Position numbers and translations under genes: made by a program. From the NCBI GenBank assembly GCA_025057205.1, contig JANWXR010000006.1, positions 1-33,846 on the forward strand: a DNA stretch of 33,846 nt. Reading direction: 5' to 3'. The stretch's first letter is position 1, and each line of letters starts with the position of its first letter. The notes beneath the pieces were generated by a model. The model did no database searches and was not told the origin of the DNA. It saw nothing but the letters and a program-made list of their open reading frames with translations. Below, one piece after another: positions 16,269 through 26,370 of this stretch. Origin of the DNA: Anaerolineales bacterium. Lineage in GTDB: Bacteria; Chloroflexota; Anaerolineae; Anaerolineales; UBA6663.

Positions 16269-16302
16269 AATCTCCAATCTCCAATCTCCAACTCCAATCG
16301 CC
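16269..16302 (-). repeat. Inverted-orientation heptamer arm (AATCTCC x3 plus variants) next to the GATTTGA array
   Basis: aatctcc aatctcc aatctcc aactcc aatcgcc. Confidence 0.85.
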
Positions 16303-16313
16303 GGTTTCCAGCT

Positions 16314-17381
16314 TCAGATTTCGCTGACGGCCACGCGCCGGTTTTCTTGGGCGGCTTTGCGCAAAGCATCTACGACCTGGGTCACGCGCAGCCCGTCGGC
16401 GAAGGTAGGCAGGTCGGGCAACAGACGGCCCTCGCTGATCGCGAGGCCTAGTCTTTCCAGGAAGACGGTGAGCGCACCGGCCAGACCGCTGTGGCCGCGC
16501 GTCTCTTCGAGATACTGAGTCGGTGGGTACAGCGTCTGTGGGGCCTCAGAATTCCTCCAGATCACTGAGACCTCATCGCCGAAACCCTCTACCAGCAGCG
16601 AGCCTTCCGTCCCGTGCAATTCCATGCCGATGCGATGCAGGGCCGTGGCGGCACTATAACGGAACAGCCCAAGGACGCCACTCTCGAAGTGTAGCGTCAG
16701 GTGGCCGGTGTCGTCGGCGAGTTGCGCGACTCCAGTGGGGATGTCACGTCGGCTCAGGGTCGTCAGCGTCGCCTCTACATCACGGATCGGCCCAAACCAC
16801 TGCATGGCGATGTCCAGCGCGTGAGCCACATAGCTTGCCAGCACACCGCCGCCCTTCTCGGCATCCCACATCCAGGATTGGCTCAACGCGCCGGTGGCGC
16901 CCGGCGCGCTCGTCAGGTCGTCGGAGAAATAGTCGAAGCACATCACCTGCACCGGGCCCAGCGCTTGCTGCGCCAGCATGTCGGTGATCAGGCGCAGGTG
17001 CGGTTTGTAGCGCAAGGCAAAAGCGGTCACGCCCACGCAGTGCGCGTTCTTGAGGAGATCGTTGACGACGCGCGCATCGGAGGTGCTGGGCATGAAGGCG
17101 ATCTCGGAGAGCACGTGCCGCCGCCGCGCCAGTGCCGCCGCCACCAGCCCGGCGTGCGTGGACGGCGCAGTGGCGATACTAATCAGGTCTACGTCTGAGT
17201 TTATGACCAGGCGTGGGTCAGTGTACCAGCGCGGGATATGATGCTCGCGGGCGAACGCCTCGGCCTGCTCTGCCAGCCGGGTGCAGACGGCGACCACTTC
17301 ATAGCGCGGGTTTTCCTTGAAGGCGGCCACCTGCATCTGACCACTGGCGTTCAAGCCGATGACGCCCACCCGAATTGGCAT
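16314..17381 (-). CDS. Gfo/Idh/MocA-family oxidoreductase
   Basis: RVGVIGLNASGQMQVAAFKENPRYEVVAVCTR Rossmann start; SEIAFMPSTSDARVVNDLLKNAHCVGVTAFALRYKP. Confidence 0.9.
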   Translation of the reverse strand: MPIRVGVIGLNASGQMQVAAFKENPRYEVVAVCTRLAEQAEAFAREHHIPRWYTDPRLVINSDVDLISIATAPSTHAGLVAAALARRRHVLSEIAFMPSTSDARVVNDLLKNAHCVGVTAFALRYKPHLRLITDMLAQQALGPVQVMCFDYFSDDLTSAPGATGALSQSWMWDAEKGGGVLASYVAHALDIAMQWFGPIRDVEATLTTLSRRDIPTGVAQLADDTGHLTLHFESGVLGLFRYSAATALHRIGMELHGTEGSLLVEGFGDEVSVIWRNSEAPQTLYPPTQYLEETRGHSGLAGALTVFLERLGLAISEGRLLPDLPTFADGLRVTQVVDALRKAAQENRRVAVSEI

Positions 17382-17402
17382 TCGACTCTTCCTCTCGCCT
17401 GT

Positions 17403-18248
17403 CTATTCACCGGCCAGCAGCGTCAGGGCGCGGAAGGCGCGCATCGCCATGACCATATCCGGAGCAACGTATTCCAGCTTCACGCCGGAGACGCGATCCA
17501 CGCCCGGCATCAGAAAGGCGCGGTCGGCCTGATGAGGAAACTTGAACTCGACGGCCAGCCGCACCGGGGTCGCCACCCGGAACGGCGGCGTGCCCTCGCC
17601 GCGCTTACGACGCGCCACCGCCGTCGCCACGGCTTCGCATATCTTCTCGCGTGCAATGGGCAGCGGCAGGCACTCGGCGGCGAAGCGGCCCGTGCCCTGC
17701 TTCACCACGGCGACCTCCACATCGGGGCCGAGCAGGTCTTGCGCCTCGCGGCAGGCGGCGCGGTCGCCGCTCAAGGCGATCAGCGGCGTCCCATAGTGGC
17801 CGGCCACCGCCGCGTTCAGCCCGATCTCGCCGACCGGCATATCGTTGAGCCACACGTTCAGCACATTCTCCGACCAGGTGTGGCAGAGCACGGCCTTCTT
17901 CGCGCCGGCCATGGCGTGGTAACCGATGCAGACCAGAGCGTCGTAGCCGACGCCGGCATCGGATTCGGCGTCGTCAATGCCCTGCAGCATGGAGAACGGC
18001 GACGGGCTGCCGGAGTGGAGCACGGCACGCGCGTCGAGGGCCTCAAGCTCCAGCGATCGCGCGTTCCAGTGCGCGTCGCTGACAGTGACCGCGCTCGCCC
18101 CGCCGAGGAAGGCGCCATTGATGGCGGCGTTCACATCGCCGGCCATCAGCTTGCGCCCGCGCTGCCACTCGCTCTTCCCCGGCGTCACCTGCTCCCAATC
18201 CACGATGCCGGAGATGCCCTCCATGTCGCACGAGATGAGGACTCTCAT
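17403..18248 (-). CDS. M55-family D-aminopeptidase (DppA-like)
   Basis: MRVLISCDMEGISGIVDWEQVTPG, VSDAHWNARSL, GYHAMAGAKKAVLCHTWS. Confidence 0.9.
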   Translation of the reverse strand: MRVLISCDMEGISGIVDWEQVTPGKSEWQRGRKLMAGDVNAAINGAFLGGASAVTVSDAHWNARSLELEALDARAVLHSGSPSPFSMLQGIDDAESDAGVGYDALVCIGYHAMAGAKKAVLCHTWSENVLNVWLNDMPVGEIGLNAAVAGHYGTPLIALSGDRAACREAQDLLGPDVEVAVVKQGTGRFAAECLPLPIAREKICEAVATAVARRKRGEGTPPFRVATPVRLAVEFKFPHQADRAFLMPGVDRVSGVKLEYVAPDMVMAMRAFRALTLLAGE

Positions 18249-18685
18249 ACCGGCCCCGCCAAAGCTTCCGCGCTTTCGCGCAACAGGCGGCCTGCCTTCG
18301 GGCGCTGGCTTAGAACATCGGTGGTCTGACCGGGGCCGTCGAGCAACAAGACCAGGCGGTTCAGCACGTTGCGACCGAGGATGATCTCTGAGGAACTTGA
18401 GAGAGCGATGACATTGATGTTGGGCAAACGCTGCCCTTCTACGATGAGATCAACCTTATACAGCAGAGCAGAGCGGGACTCGCCGAAAATTCCTCGAACT
18501 CGAACCACATCTATCTCGGTGGCTTCAAGTTCATCGAGCCAGTCGCGCGGCATGAACGTTACGTCGGCGCCCGTGTCCACGAAAGCAAGAGCCGGGCCAA
18601 GGCGAGGCCCCTCGCCGCGGCGCGCCAATTGCACCTGAAGCATGGGCGCAGGCGGCGTGTAATCGGCATCGAAGGGGCGGCTCAT
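18245..18685 (-). CDS. Retropepsin-like aspartyl protease family protein
   Basis: ALAFVDTGADVTFMPRDWL (DTGA active-site motif), SSSEIILGRNVLNRLVLLLDG. Confidence 0.82.
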   Translation of the reverse strand: MSRPFDADYTPPAPMLQVQLARRGEGPRLGPALAFVDTGADVTFMPRDWLDELEATEIDVVRVRGIFGESRSALLYKVDLIVEGQRLPNINVIALSSSSEIILGRNVLNRLVLLLDGPGQTTDVLSQRPKAGRLLRESAEALAGPV

Positions 18686-19041
18686 GACTCAATCACCTGT
18701 GGATGGCGAATGTGAACTTCGGGCCTACCGGTCGCTGCTGTAATAAGAACAGCAGCACCGGGCCAGCGCTCCTGCACACGCTCAAATAACAGGTTTTCGT
18801 CCGTGTCATGGTCAATCACCTGACGCTCGTGCACGGCCACGAACTGGCCGGCATAGCGCGCGCGCAGTTCGGGCGCGGCGTTGCGCCACCACTCCGCCTC
18901 GGCGCGGATTTTGCGCTCACGAGCAGCGGCGCGGTATTGGCGCACGGCCTCAGCCACAATCTGCTCCGCGGTTGTGCCCTCGATTTCGGCCATGCGCCGG
19001 ACTTCGGATGCAAGGGGGTCGTGCAACACCAGTTCGCTCAT
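18682..19041 (-). CDS. Small RHH/DUF5678-like protein coupled to the aspartyl protease
   Basis: MSELVLHDPLASEVRRMAEIEGTTAEQIVAEAVRQYRAAARERKIRAEAEWWRNAAPELRARYAGQFVAVHERQVIDHDTDENLLFERVQERWPGAAVLI; 4-bp overlap with the next gene. Confidence 0.7.
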   Translation of the reverse strand: MSELVLHDPLASEVRRMAEIEGTTAEQIVAEAVRQYRAAARERKIRAEAEWWRNAAPELRARYAGQFVAVHERQVIDHDTDENLLFERVQERWPGAAVLITAATGRPEVHIRHPQVIES

Positions 19042-19115
19042 CGTTCCCTCCGCCACCGGGCAACCGGACGGTCGGGTGAGAGGTAAAGCCGACCACTTGG
19101 GGCAAGTTTAGCCCC

Positions 19116-19634
19116 CTACCCTGAAAAATCAAAGGGGGCCAGCGCCATGCTCTCAGTCCACCACAGCCCGTGCCGGGGCTGGCCGAGCGCGGTGAGCGGC
19201 CCAACGCGCCACAGCGCCCGCCCCTGCAACAGCGCACTCACCTGCCTCAGCCTGTGCGTGTATCGCTCCAGAGCAATGCCGTTGGGGTTGCCCCAGGCCG
19301 CGACGAGCCTATCTGCCCAGCGTGCTGCCGCGCACAGGTACTCATCGTTCTTTGGCCCGACGCAACACGCCGGCGACACGGCGTTGAGCGCCGCCGGATG
19401 CGTAGCACGAAGAGCGAACAGGTTGACGATGAGCAGGCTGCCGAAACCGCTGCGCCGCGCCCACATAGAAACCTTGCCTACGGTGGGGTCGCTCTTCTCG
19501 GCGGTAGCGGTGGAGGGGTTCTTGAGAATAACGGCCAAACGCGGGCCGCGCCCGGCCAGGCGCAATTCCAGCCAGTAGCGATACCGCCGGGGCCGAGGGG
19601 GAAGGCACAGCACCGTCCGGTCGGTCACGCTCAA
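19116..19634 (-). CDS. DUF1643 domain protein
   Basis: LAVILKNPSTATAEKSDPTVGKVSMWARRSGFGSLLIVNLFALRATHPAAL. Confidence 0.85.
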   Translation of the reverse strand: MSVTDRTVLCLPPRPRRYRYWLELRLAGRGPRLAVILKNPSTATAEKSDPTVGKVSMWARRSGFGSLLIVNLFALRATHPAALNAVSPACCVGPKNDEYLCAAARWADRLVAAWGNPNGIALERYTHRLRQVSALLQGRALWRVGPLTALGQPRHGLWWTESMALAPFDFSG

Positions 19635-20431
19635 TTCAACTCCAAAGTCGCCGCCAGCCCAAAGTGGTCTGAGGGATACAGTGTTGGGTCGTGCGGCGCC
19701 GGCTCATTCAGCACGACGTGGCACTCCTGCACCCGCACGCTGCCGTTGACGAAGATGTAGTCGAGCGTGCCGCGCCAGGGCGTCAGCGTGCGGTTGGCGA
19801 TGACGCTCATTACGCCGACGACCAAACGCTGGAGAGGATGGACGGGCCGTTGCAGCGGCGCCGGCGCGGTGTACTCCGGCTCGCGGCCATGAACGAGGGC
19901 GTACGCCGAGGCGAAGCGCTCGCGCATCAGCCGAATGGACGTTGTGTACGGCTCAGCGTTGAAGTCGCCGCACACCGCCAGCGGCACATCCTCCGGCCAC
20001 TCACGCAGCCAGTCCAGTAGCAACCGAATCTGCTTGACGCGCTCGGGATGGTCGCCCGTCCACCAGAAGAAGTGGCCGTTGGCCAGGCCGAAGTCGCGCC
20101 CGGCCACGTTGACGCGCACGAGCTGCGCGACCCGGCTTTGCGTGCGCAGGTCGAGCGTAGCATGCTCTTCCACAGACAGGCGGCTCAGGATGGCGATTCC
20201 CTCATGCGCCGCCCAGCTACCCGTCTTTGGACAGACATGCACCGAGTAGTCGCCGAGCTGCTCGGCCAGCCAGTGCGCGCGGCGATCGGGCAAGCGCACT
20301 TCTTGGAGCGCGATCAGATCGGGCGCGAGCTGTCGCAGGCCGTCGGCCAGCAAAGGCCGGCGTTCCTCCCAGCGGGTGGGGGCGCGCCGATCGTTTAGGA
20401 TGTTGACGGTGACTAGACGAACGCGGGTCAT
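19631..20431 (-). CDS. Endonuclease/exonuclease/phosphatase family protein
   Basis: [60 protein letters not shown]. Confidence 0.9.
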   Translation of the reverse strand: MTRVRLVTVNILNDRRAPTRWEERRPLLADGLRQLAPDLIALQEVRLPDRRAHWLAEQLGDYSVHVCPKTGSWAAHEGIAILSRLSVEEHATLDLRTQSRVAQLVRVNVAGRDFGLANGHFFWWTGDHPERVKQIRLLLDWLREWPEDVPLAVCGDFNAEPYTTSIRLMRERFASAYALVHGREPEYTAPAPLQRPVHPLQRLVVGVMSVIANRTLTPWRGTLDYIFVNGSVRVQECHVVLNEPAPHDPTLYPSDHFGLAATLELN

Positions 20432-21312
20432 CCCGCGCAGTCGGCGTGCTCCGCGCCGCGCAGCGTATTTTGCAGCAGCATCGCAATCGTCATCGGGCCG
20501 ACTCCGCCGGGCACGGGCGTGAGGTAACCGGCCACTTCCTTCACTTCATCAAAGGCTACATCGCCGACCAGACGCGAGCCGGACTTCTTCGTCGCATCCG
20601 GGATTTTGTTGATGCCCACGTCAATCACATAGGCGCCGGGCTTCACCCAATCGCCCCTGACCATCTCGGCGCGGCCTACGGCGGCCACCAGAATATCTGC
20701 GTTGCGGCATATGGCGGGCAGGTCTTTGGTACGGCTGTGACAGATGGTCACCGTACAATCGCGGTGAAGCAGTAACATGGCGACCGGCAAGCCGACGATG
20801 TTGGAGCGGCCCAACACGACGGCGTTCGCGCCTTTGAATCGCGCGCCGGCGTCTTCGAGCAGGGCCAGGCAGCCGGCAGGGGTGCACGGCACGAACAGCG
20901 GCTCGCGGCCTTTCATCGAGAGTTTGCCGATATTGACCGGGTGGAAGCCGTCCACATCCTTGTAAATGCTGATGGCGTTGAGCACGCGCTCCTCGTTCAG
21001 CCCCTCGGGCAGCGGCAGCTGGACGAGGATGCCATGGACGCGCGGATCGGCGTTGAGCTGCGCCACCAGTGCTTCCACCTCGACCTGCGTGGCCGTTTTG
21101 GGCAGCTCGTACCCGAAGGACTCGATGCCGACCTCGGCGCAGGCCTTGCGCTTGTTGCGCACGTACACTTGCGAGGCCGGATTATCGCCGACCAACACGG
21201 TAGCCAGGCCGGGGCGCGGTTTGCCGGCAGCAAGCCGGGCTTGCACGGCCTCGGCCACGCGGGCGCGCACTTTGGCGGCGATGGTATTCCCATCAATTAG
21301 TTGGGCGGTCAT
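20428..21312 (-). CDS. folD: Bifunctional methylenetetrahydrofolate dehydrogenase/cyclohydrolase
   Basis: [88 protein letters not shown]. Confidence 0.97.
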   Translation of the reverse strand: MTAQLIDGNTIAAKVRARVAEAVQARLAAGKPRPGLATVLVGDNPASQVYVRNKRKACAEVGIESFGYELPKTATQVEVEALVAQLNADPRVHGILVQLPLPEGLNEERVLNAISIYKDVDGFHPVNIGKLSMKGREPLFVPCTPAGCLALLEDAGARFKGANAVVLGRSNIVGLPVAMLLLHRDCTVTICHSRTKDLPAICRNADILVAAVGRAEMVRGDWVKPGAYVIDVGINKIPDATKKSGSRLVGDVAFDEVKEVAGYLTPVPGGVGPMTIAMLLQNTLRGAEHADCAG

Positions 21313-21382
21313 GAAGATATAAACTGTGGGTTGGCAGGTTGAAAGATGTTCGCGCAATTTGGCAACCATCAACGCGCAGGTG

Positions 21383-24145
21383 CTAAGGTTGCCAAGCTGG
21401 GTAGTAATCCGGCGCGGGGTCGGTGGTCAATTGCACCACCTCGCCGCCGGCGATAGGCATTCGGTAAATATCGCGCTCGCTAGCTGCGCGCCAGGACTCG
21501 AACACCAGCCACTGCCCGTCCGGAGACCAGGCCGGTTCATCGTTGAAGCCCTCACCGCGCACGGCGCGGACGCCGAATCCCAGTCCATCCCAGGGCACGG
21601 TGAACAGTCTGTTCTGGAAGACAAAAGCAACCAGGCGACCATCCGGCGACCAGGCAGGCGAGTCGGCGTCCAGGTCGCGCGTCACTTGGCGCGGGTTGCT
21701 CCCATCCTCAAACGTGCCATCCTTATTCATCCAAAAAAGTGTGGGGCGGCCGGCGCGGTTGTTATTGAGAAACACGATGCGCGCGCCATCCGGCGACCAG
21801 GTGGGATGACGATCAAAAGCCGTAGGCGAACTAAGGCGCTGCGGATTGCTACCATCTGCTGCGGCCACATAGACCTGTGGCCGATTGCCTTGCAGAACGG
21901 TGAAGGTCAGGCCGGAGGGCGACCAGTCCGGGTCAAAGATGCCGCCTGCCAGCGTCAGCAATTGCTGCACGTCACTGCCGTCGGCGTTCATCCGATAGAG
22001 AGCTGCGCCGGGGTACGTCTCCGCACGACGCGCGCACGGGCTGATGAAGACCAGTTGTTTACCATCCGGCGACCAGGCCGGCTGACAGGCGCCGTCTGCC
22101 AAATCTGTTAGCGCCGTCTGGTTCGAGCCGTCCGCGTTCATCAGGAAAATTTGCGGCTTACCGTTTCGCTCGCTGACAAAGGCGATGCGGCCGCTCGCGC
22201 CGCCGCCAATGGGCGTCGCCTGAATGGTGGGGGTTGGGGTGGGCGTGACGGTCTCCGTGGGCGTCGGTGAGTTGAGAGGGGTAGGCGTAGCGGAAGGCGT
22301 GGACAACGCCGCGGCTTGCAGGGCGGTCACCGTTGCCCAGATTGGAGCCAGCGTGGGCGGGCCGGGCGGTGTGGTCGTCGGACGAACCTCCGGCGGGCCT
22401 GTGACAAGAAACACTGCGAACACGGCCAGCAGCCCAAGCACCACAAGGCCCAGCGCCAGCCACGCCAGCCAGGCCCGGCTCGGAGAGTCACTCTCTGCTT
22501 TTGCCAATGCTGCAAAACTTTCAACTTCGAGGAGTGCCTCAGCAAACTCAACCGCTGTCTCAAAACGCGCCTGCGGCTGCAGGCTTAGGGCGCGCTCGAT
22601 GGCCTGCGCCAGTTGCGGCGATACATCAGGCCGGCGCTGCCGTAAGGGTGTCAGCGCAACGCGGCCGCCAAGGCGCTCTTGCCCCGTCTCCGGCAGATGG
22701 CCGGTGAGGAGCGTATAGCAGGTGGCGCCCAGCATGTAGAGGTCGCTGCGGGCATCGGTTTTTGCCTCGGGCGGCAGGTACGGCCGGCGGTCTGCGTCCG
22801 CCCAAGCCGTCGGCGTGCGACCCAGGCCGTAATCCACCAGAACTATGCGCCCTTCAAGCGTAAGGCGAATGTTGGCCGGCTTAACATCGGCATGAACGAG
22901 GGGCGGCACCTGGCTGTGCAGATAGTGAAGGGCATCCAGGAGGCGCAGTGTCCAATGCAACACATCAGATTCGGGCAGCGGCCCTTCACGCTCCAGCAAC
23001 GCCTCGGTGCTGTCCCCCCGAATGAAATCCATTACCAGATACAGCCCCTGGCCGGGAAAGATGAAGTAATCACGAAAACGCGGCAGGTGAGGATGACGCA
23101 ACGGAAGGAGCAGCTCGGCCTCGCGGCGGAATTCACGCTCCATCGCCGGCGTCGGCTCGGGAATGAACTTAAGCGCCACGTCCCGCCCCTCGGTCTCATC
23201 ATAGGCTCGATAGACGGCGCCTGACGCACCGGCGGCGATTTCTCCCATCACGCGATAGCGGCCCCGGACAAGCGTGTTGGGTAACAGGCCAATCGCAGCG
23301 CGACGGCGCGCCGGTGGTTGCTCCTCAACACGACCAGGCCGCAAGTGGGTTGGGGGCGTGGACTGCGGCTTCACCTGAGGAGCGGCGGCGGCTTCACTCG
23401 ACTCCGACAAATCCCGGCCCGGCGGAGGTGACTCAGCCGCCGGTGAACCCAACGGATCTGACTCAAGCACGGCAGATGGCTCAATTTTAGCGACAACCGG
23501 CTTGGCCCCAACTTCCCCAGCTTCGCTGCCTGCGTCGGCGTCTCTCTCCAGCTCAGGCACCCCAGTCGGCGTAACGACTTCGGCAAACACCCCGGCTGCT
23601 TCAGCGGCAGTCGGCTCGGCAGACATGCCCGCTGTCTGATCTGGCTCAGGCGCTGAGGTGAGTGTGCCAGGTTCAACTTCAACCCAAGCGCTCTGCGACG
23701 TTGGCGCTGACGGACTTTGTGCCTCGCGGGCGGTTGGCGTCTCAGGGACATCGGTCGGAGACGCTTGGGCAGAAGACTCTGGCGGAGCATCATCCCTCTC
23801 AACTATGGGCGCCGTCTTAGTCACCAGCCAGGCGGGCAGAGCGGGCGAGGGCCGCGGCGGTTCGACGGGCTGAGCCGACTCCGGTGCTGACGACTGGGCA
23901 TTAAGCTCCTCCAGACGGCGGCGTGCTTCGGCGTTGTTCGGGTTGATGTCGAGCACGCGCTGTAAACAATCGCGCTGGATATTGGGGTCGAGAACGGCGT
24001 AGCTGAAGAGCAGCCAGGCACGCTCCGAGCGAGGGTGACGCTCCAGTAGCAGCTTGAGGATCTCCAGAGCCGCCTGCCGCTTGCCGGCTCGGATCAAGCG
24101 ATAGGCCTCGATGAGATCAGAAGTCGGAGTTGAGGAGATCGTCAT
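21383..24145 (-). CDS. Serine/threonine protein kinase: N-terminal TPR-like region, kinase, TM segment, extracytoplasmic TolB-like beta-propeller
   Basis: [84 protein letters not shown]; repeated [12 protein letters not shown]-type units. Confidence 0.93.
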   Translation of the reverse strand: MTISSTPTSDLIEAYRLIRAGKRQAALEILKLLLERHPRSERAWLLFSYAVLDPNIQRDCLQRVLDINPNNAEARRRLEELNAQSSAPESAQPVEPPRPSPALPAWLVTKTAPIVERDDAPPESSAQASPTDVPETPTAREAQSPSAPTSQSAWVEVEPGTLTSAPEPDQTAGMSAEPTAAEAAGVFAEVVTPTGVPELERDADAGSEAGEVGAKPVVAKIEPSAVLESDPLGSPAAESPPPGRDLSESSEAAAAPQVKPQSTPPTHLRPGRVEEQPPARRRAAIGLLPNTLVRGRYRVMGEIAAGASGAVYRAYDETEGRDVALKFIPEPTPAMEREFRREAELLLPLRHPHLPRFRDYFIFPGQGLYLVMDFIRGDSTEALLEREGPLPESDVLHWTLRLLDALHYLHSQVPPLVHADVKPANIRLTLEGRIVLVDYGLGRTPTAWADADRRPYLPPEAKTDARSDLYMLGATCYTLLTGHLPETGQERLGGRVALTPLRQRRPDVSPQLAQAIERALSLQPQARFETAVEFAEALLEVESFAALAKAESDSPSRAWLAWLALGLVVLGLLAVFAVFLVTGPPEVRPTTTPPGPPTLAPIWATVTALQAAALSTPSATPTPLNSPTPTETVTPTPTPTIQATPIGGGASGRIAFVSERNGKPQIFLMNADGSNQTALTDLADGACQPAWSPDGKQLVFISPCARRAETYPGAALYRMNADGSDVQQLLTLAGGIFDPDWSPSGLTFTVLQGNRPQVYVAAADGSNPQRLSSPTAFDRHPTWSPDGARIVFLNNNRAGRPTLFWMNKDGTFEDGSNPRQVTRDLDADSPAWSPDGRLVAFVFQNRLFTVPWDGLGFGVRAVRGEGFNDEPAWSPDGQWLVFESWRAASERDIYRMPIAGGEVVQLTTDPAPDYYPAWQP

Positions 24146-24242
24146 ACCACAGATCGATCGGATTCTAGCATGAACCTGAGACCGTTTCCTGCTGACCGGG
24201 AACGGATGGTTCGAGATGTTTCTTGCCCAGCAGCGTAAAAAA

Positions 24243-24271
24243 AGAGACGAGCCAACAAGTGGCTCGTCTCT
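24243..24271 (-). terminator. Intrinsic terminator of the RRM protein gene
   Basis: agagacgagcca-acaag-tggctcgtctct; minus strand followed by a T tract (TTTTTTT). Confidence 0.9.
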
Positions 24272-24306
24272 GTCTGCTCGGTGGTCGGCCCAAAGCCGTC
24301 GCCGCG

Positions 24307-24603
24307 TTAGCGGCGCTCTGCGTGCGGGCTGCCGGTCCGGCCGCCGTCGCGCGGCGTCATCGGGCGCGCTTCAGACACCGAGATGGGACGACCCATGAGC
24401 ATTTGCCCGTTCAGGCGCGCAATGGCCTGCTGGGCCAGCTCCTCGGTGGCCATCTCGACGAACCCAAAGCCTTTTGAACGGCCCGTGTCGCGCTCGAGGA
24501 TCACCGTAGCGAAGGTTACCTCCCCCACCTGGGCAAAAGCCTCGCGCAGGGCGTCATTTCGCACGGCATAGGCCAAGTTGCCAACATACAAACGCTTGCT
24601 CAT
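24307..24603 (-). CDS. Single-RRM RNA-binding protein
   Basis: MSKRLYVGNLAYAVRNDALREAFAQVGEVTFATVILERDTGRSKGFGFVEM (RNP2 and RNP1 motifs). Confidence 0.95.
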   Translation of the reverse strand: MSKRLYVGNLAYAVRNDALREAFAQVGEVTFATVILERDTGRSKGFGFVEMATEELAQQAIARLNGQMLMGRPISVSEARPMTPRDGGRTGSPHAERR

Positions 24604-24637
24604 TCTGTGTTCTCCTTCGGAATAGGGAAAAAGTGAA

Positions 24638-24666
24638 ACGCCCGTGCAAAAGACTGGCACGGACGT
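24638..24666 (-). promoter_or_regulatory. 5' leader hairpin of the RRM gene, possible attenuator or thermo-responsive element
   Basis: Minus ACGTCCGTGC-CAGTCTTTT-GCACGGGCGT followed by TTCACTTTTTCCC, ~30 nt before the start codon. Confidence 0.45.
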
Positions 24667-24822
24667 TCACTGAACACGGAACTAACGCGCAAGCAGGCTT
24701 TTGCGAACCAGGCTGAACCGCACATAGTGTATCACAGATTCCGATGAAGGAGGATGTCTGGAGGGCGCCCCACCTATGCTAAAATTCCAACCTCGAATCC
24801 AAACCTATCGGGAGACACACTC

Positions 24823-25365
24823 ATGTCACTGCGAAGCACCACGACCACCTATGGCCGCGTGGCTCAGGCCCTGCACTGGATCACTTTCCTGCTTCTCCTT
24901 CCGCTGGCTCCGATGGGCCTGGTCATGGTGGGGATGGCCGACGGCCCAACCAAGACCGGCCTGTACCAGGCGCACGTCTTCCTGGGCCTCGTGGTCGCGG
25001 CGCTTACCGTCTTCCGCGCCATCTGGCGTCTTACCGAGCCGACGCCAGCCGTCCCCGCCGGGATTACCGGCCCGCACGTGTGGCTCTACAAGGGTGTCCA
25101 TCTGCTCTTCTACGTTGTACTCATCGGGCTCGGCCTGAGCGGGATGGGCATCCTCGCCCTAAGCGGCCTGAACCCCTTCAACGTTGCGCCGGAGTCCATT
25201 AATCACGACGTTCCCCCTATCGCCGGTCACTTTGTCCTGTCGCGCCTCTACATGCTGTTGCTGGTCCTCCACCTTGTAGGCGTGTTTCGTTACCAGTTCT
25301 TTGAAGGCAACGTCTTCGCACGCATGGGCCTCGGTTGGCTGAAGATAGGGCGGCAGAATACCTGA
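24823..25365 (+). CDS. Cytochrome b561-family protein
   Basis: YGRVAQALHWITFLLLLPL, KTGLYQAHVFLGLVVAALTVFRAIWRL, HVWLYKGVHLLFYVVLIGLGLSG; His-containing TM helices. Confidence 0.88.
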   Translation: MSLRSTTTTYGRVAQALHWITFLLLLPLAPMGLVMVGMADGPTKTGLYQAHVFLGLVVAALTVFRAIWRLTEPTPAVPAGITGPHVWLYKGVHLLFYVVLIGLGLSGMGILALSGLNPFNVAPESINHDVPPIAGHFVLSRLYMLLLVLHLVGVFRYQFFEGNVFARMGLGWLKIGRQNT

Positions 25366-25371
25366 ACCCCT

Positions 25372-26370
25372 ATGCCCTGGAACCTGCTCGGCCACGAATC
25401 GGCCCTCGCCCTGTTGCGGCGTGACCTAGCGCAGGATCGCCTGCGGCATGCCTACCTGTTCGTCGGGCCAGAAGGCGTGGGAAAACGCACGCTGGCCACG
25501 GAACTGGCACGGGCGCTGCTGTGCGAGGACGCCGCGCCGCCCTGCGACCACTGCCGGCACTGCGCGCTGGTCGCCAGAGGCGCTCATCCCGACCTGCTAA
25601 CGGTGGCGCCGGCCATCAGCGGTAAACGGGTGCGCGCCGAAAAGATTCGCATCGAACCGGTGCGCCAGCTCATCTACGACCTGTCGCTCAAACCGATCGA
25701 GGCCAAACGGCGCGTGGCCTGCCTGCTCAACTTTGACGCGGCCAACGCTGAAGCCATGAACGCCCTGCTCAAAACGCTGGAGGAGCCGCCTGGCAACGCC
25801 ATCCTGCTGTTGACGGCGGAGAGCGCCGACGAGCTTCTGCTCACCATCGTTTCGCGCTGCGAGGTGATTGCACTGCGGCCCTTACCACTGGCCGTCGTGC
25901 GCGACGCCCTGATCACGCGCTGGCTGATCCCTCATGATCAGGCCGAGCTGCTGGCGCATCTGAGCGGCGGGCGGCTGGGTTGGGCCGTGCGCCTGGCTCA
26001 AGATGCCGAAGCGTTGGAGGAACGCAGCCGGCGACTGGACGAAGTGCAACAACTCCTGAGCGCGCCACGCCTGGCCCGTTTTCAGTATGCAGAGAAGCTG
26101 GCGCGCGAATCCAATCTAGACCGTGTGCAGGCCATACTGGAATTGTGGCAGAGCTTTTGGCGGGATGTGCTGCTGGCCGGCGCGCAGGCGACTGTCCCCC
26201 TCACCAACCTCGACCGGCAGGCCGTCATCCGGCAAATCGCCGGCCGGCTTTCGCCCCAGGCTGCGCATCAGACCCTGCAAGCCATCCGCCGCACCGGCGA
26301 ACTGCTCGCCCGCAACGTCAACGCCCGCCTGGCGCTGGAGACCCTCCTGCTGGATTGGCCCAGACTGTAG
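25372..26370 (+). CDS. holB: DNA polymerase III delta' subunit
   Basis: LLRRDLAQDRLRHAYLFVGPEGVGKRTLATELARALLC, zinc cysteines CDHCRHC, NALLKTLEEPPGNAILLLTAE. Confidence 0.92.
   Translation: MPWNLLGHESALALLRRDLAQDRLRHAYLFVGPEGVGKRTLATELARALLCEDAAPPCDHCRHCALVARGAHPDLLTVAPAISGKRVRAEKIRIEPVRQLIYDLSLKPIEAKRRVACLLNFDAANAEAMNALLKTLEEPPGNAILLLTAESADELLLTIVSRCEVIALRPLPLAVVRDALITRWLIPHDQAELLAHLSGGRLGWAVRLAQDAEALEERSRRLDEVQQLLSAPRLARFQYAEKLARESNLDRVQAILELWQSFWRDVLLAGAQATVPLTNLDRQAVIRQIAGRLSPQAAHQTLQAIRRTGELLARNVNARLALETLLLDWPRL

Noticed and set aside
17238-18329. 363-aa plus-strand ORF
   Set aside because: Antisense shadow of DppA with no recognisable motif.
20217-20486. 89-aa minus ORF across the EEP/FolD junction
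   Set aside because: Out-of-frame shadow within well-supported genes.
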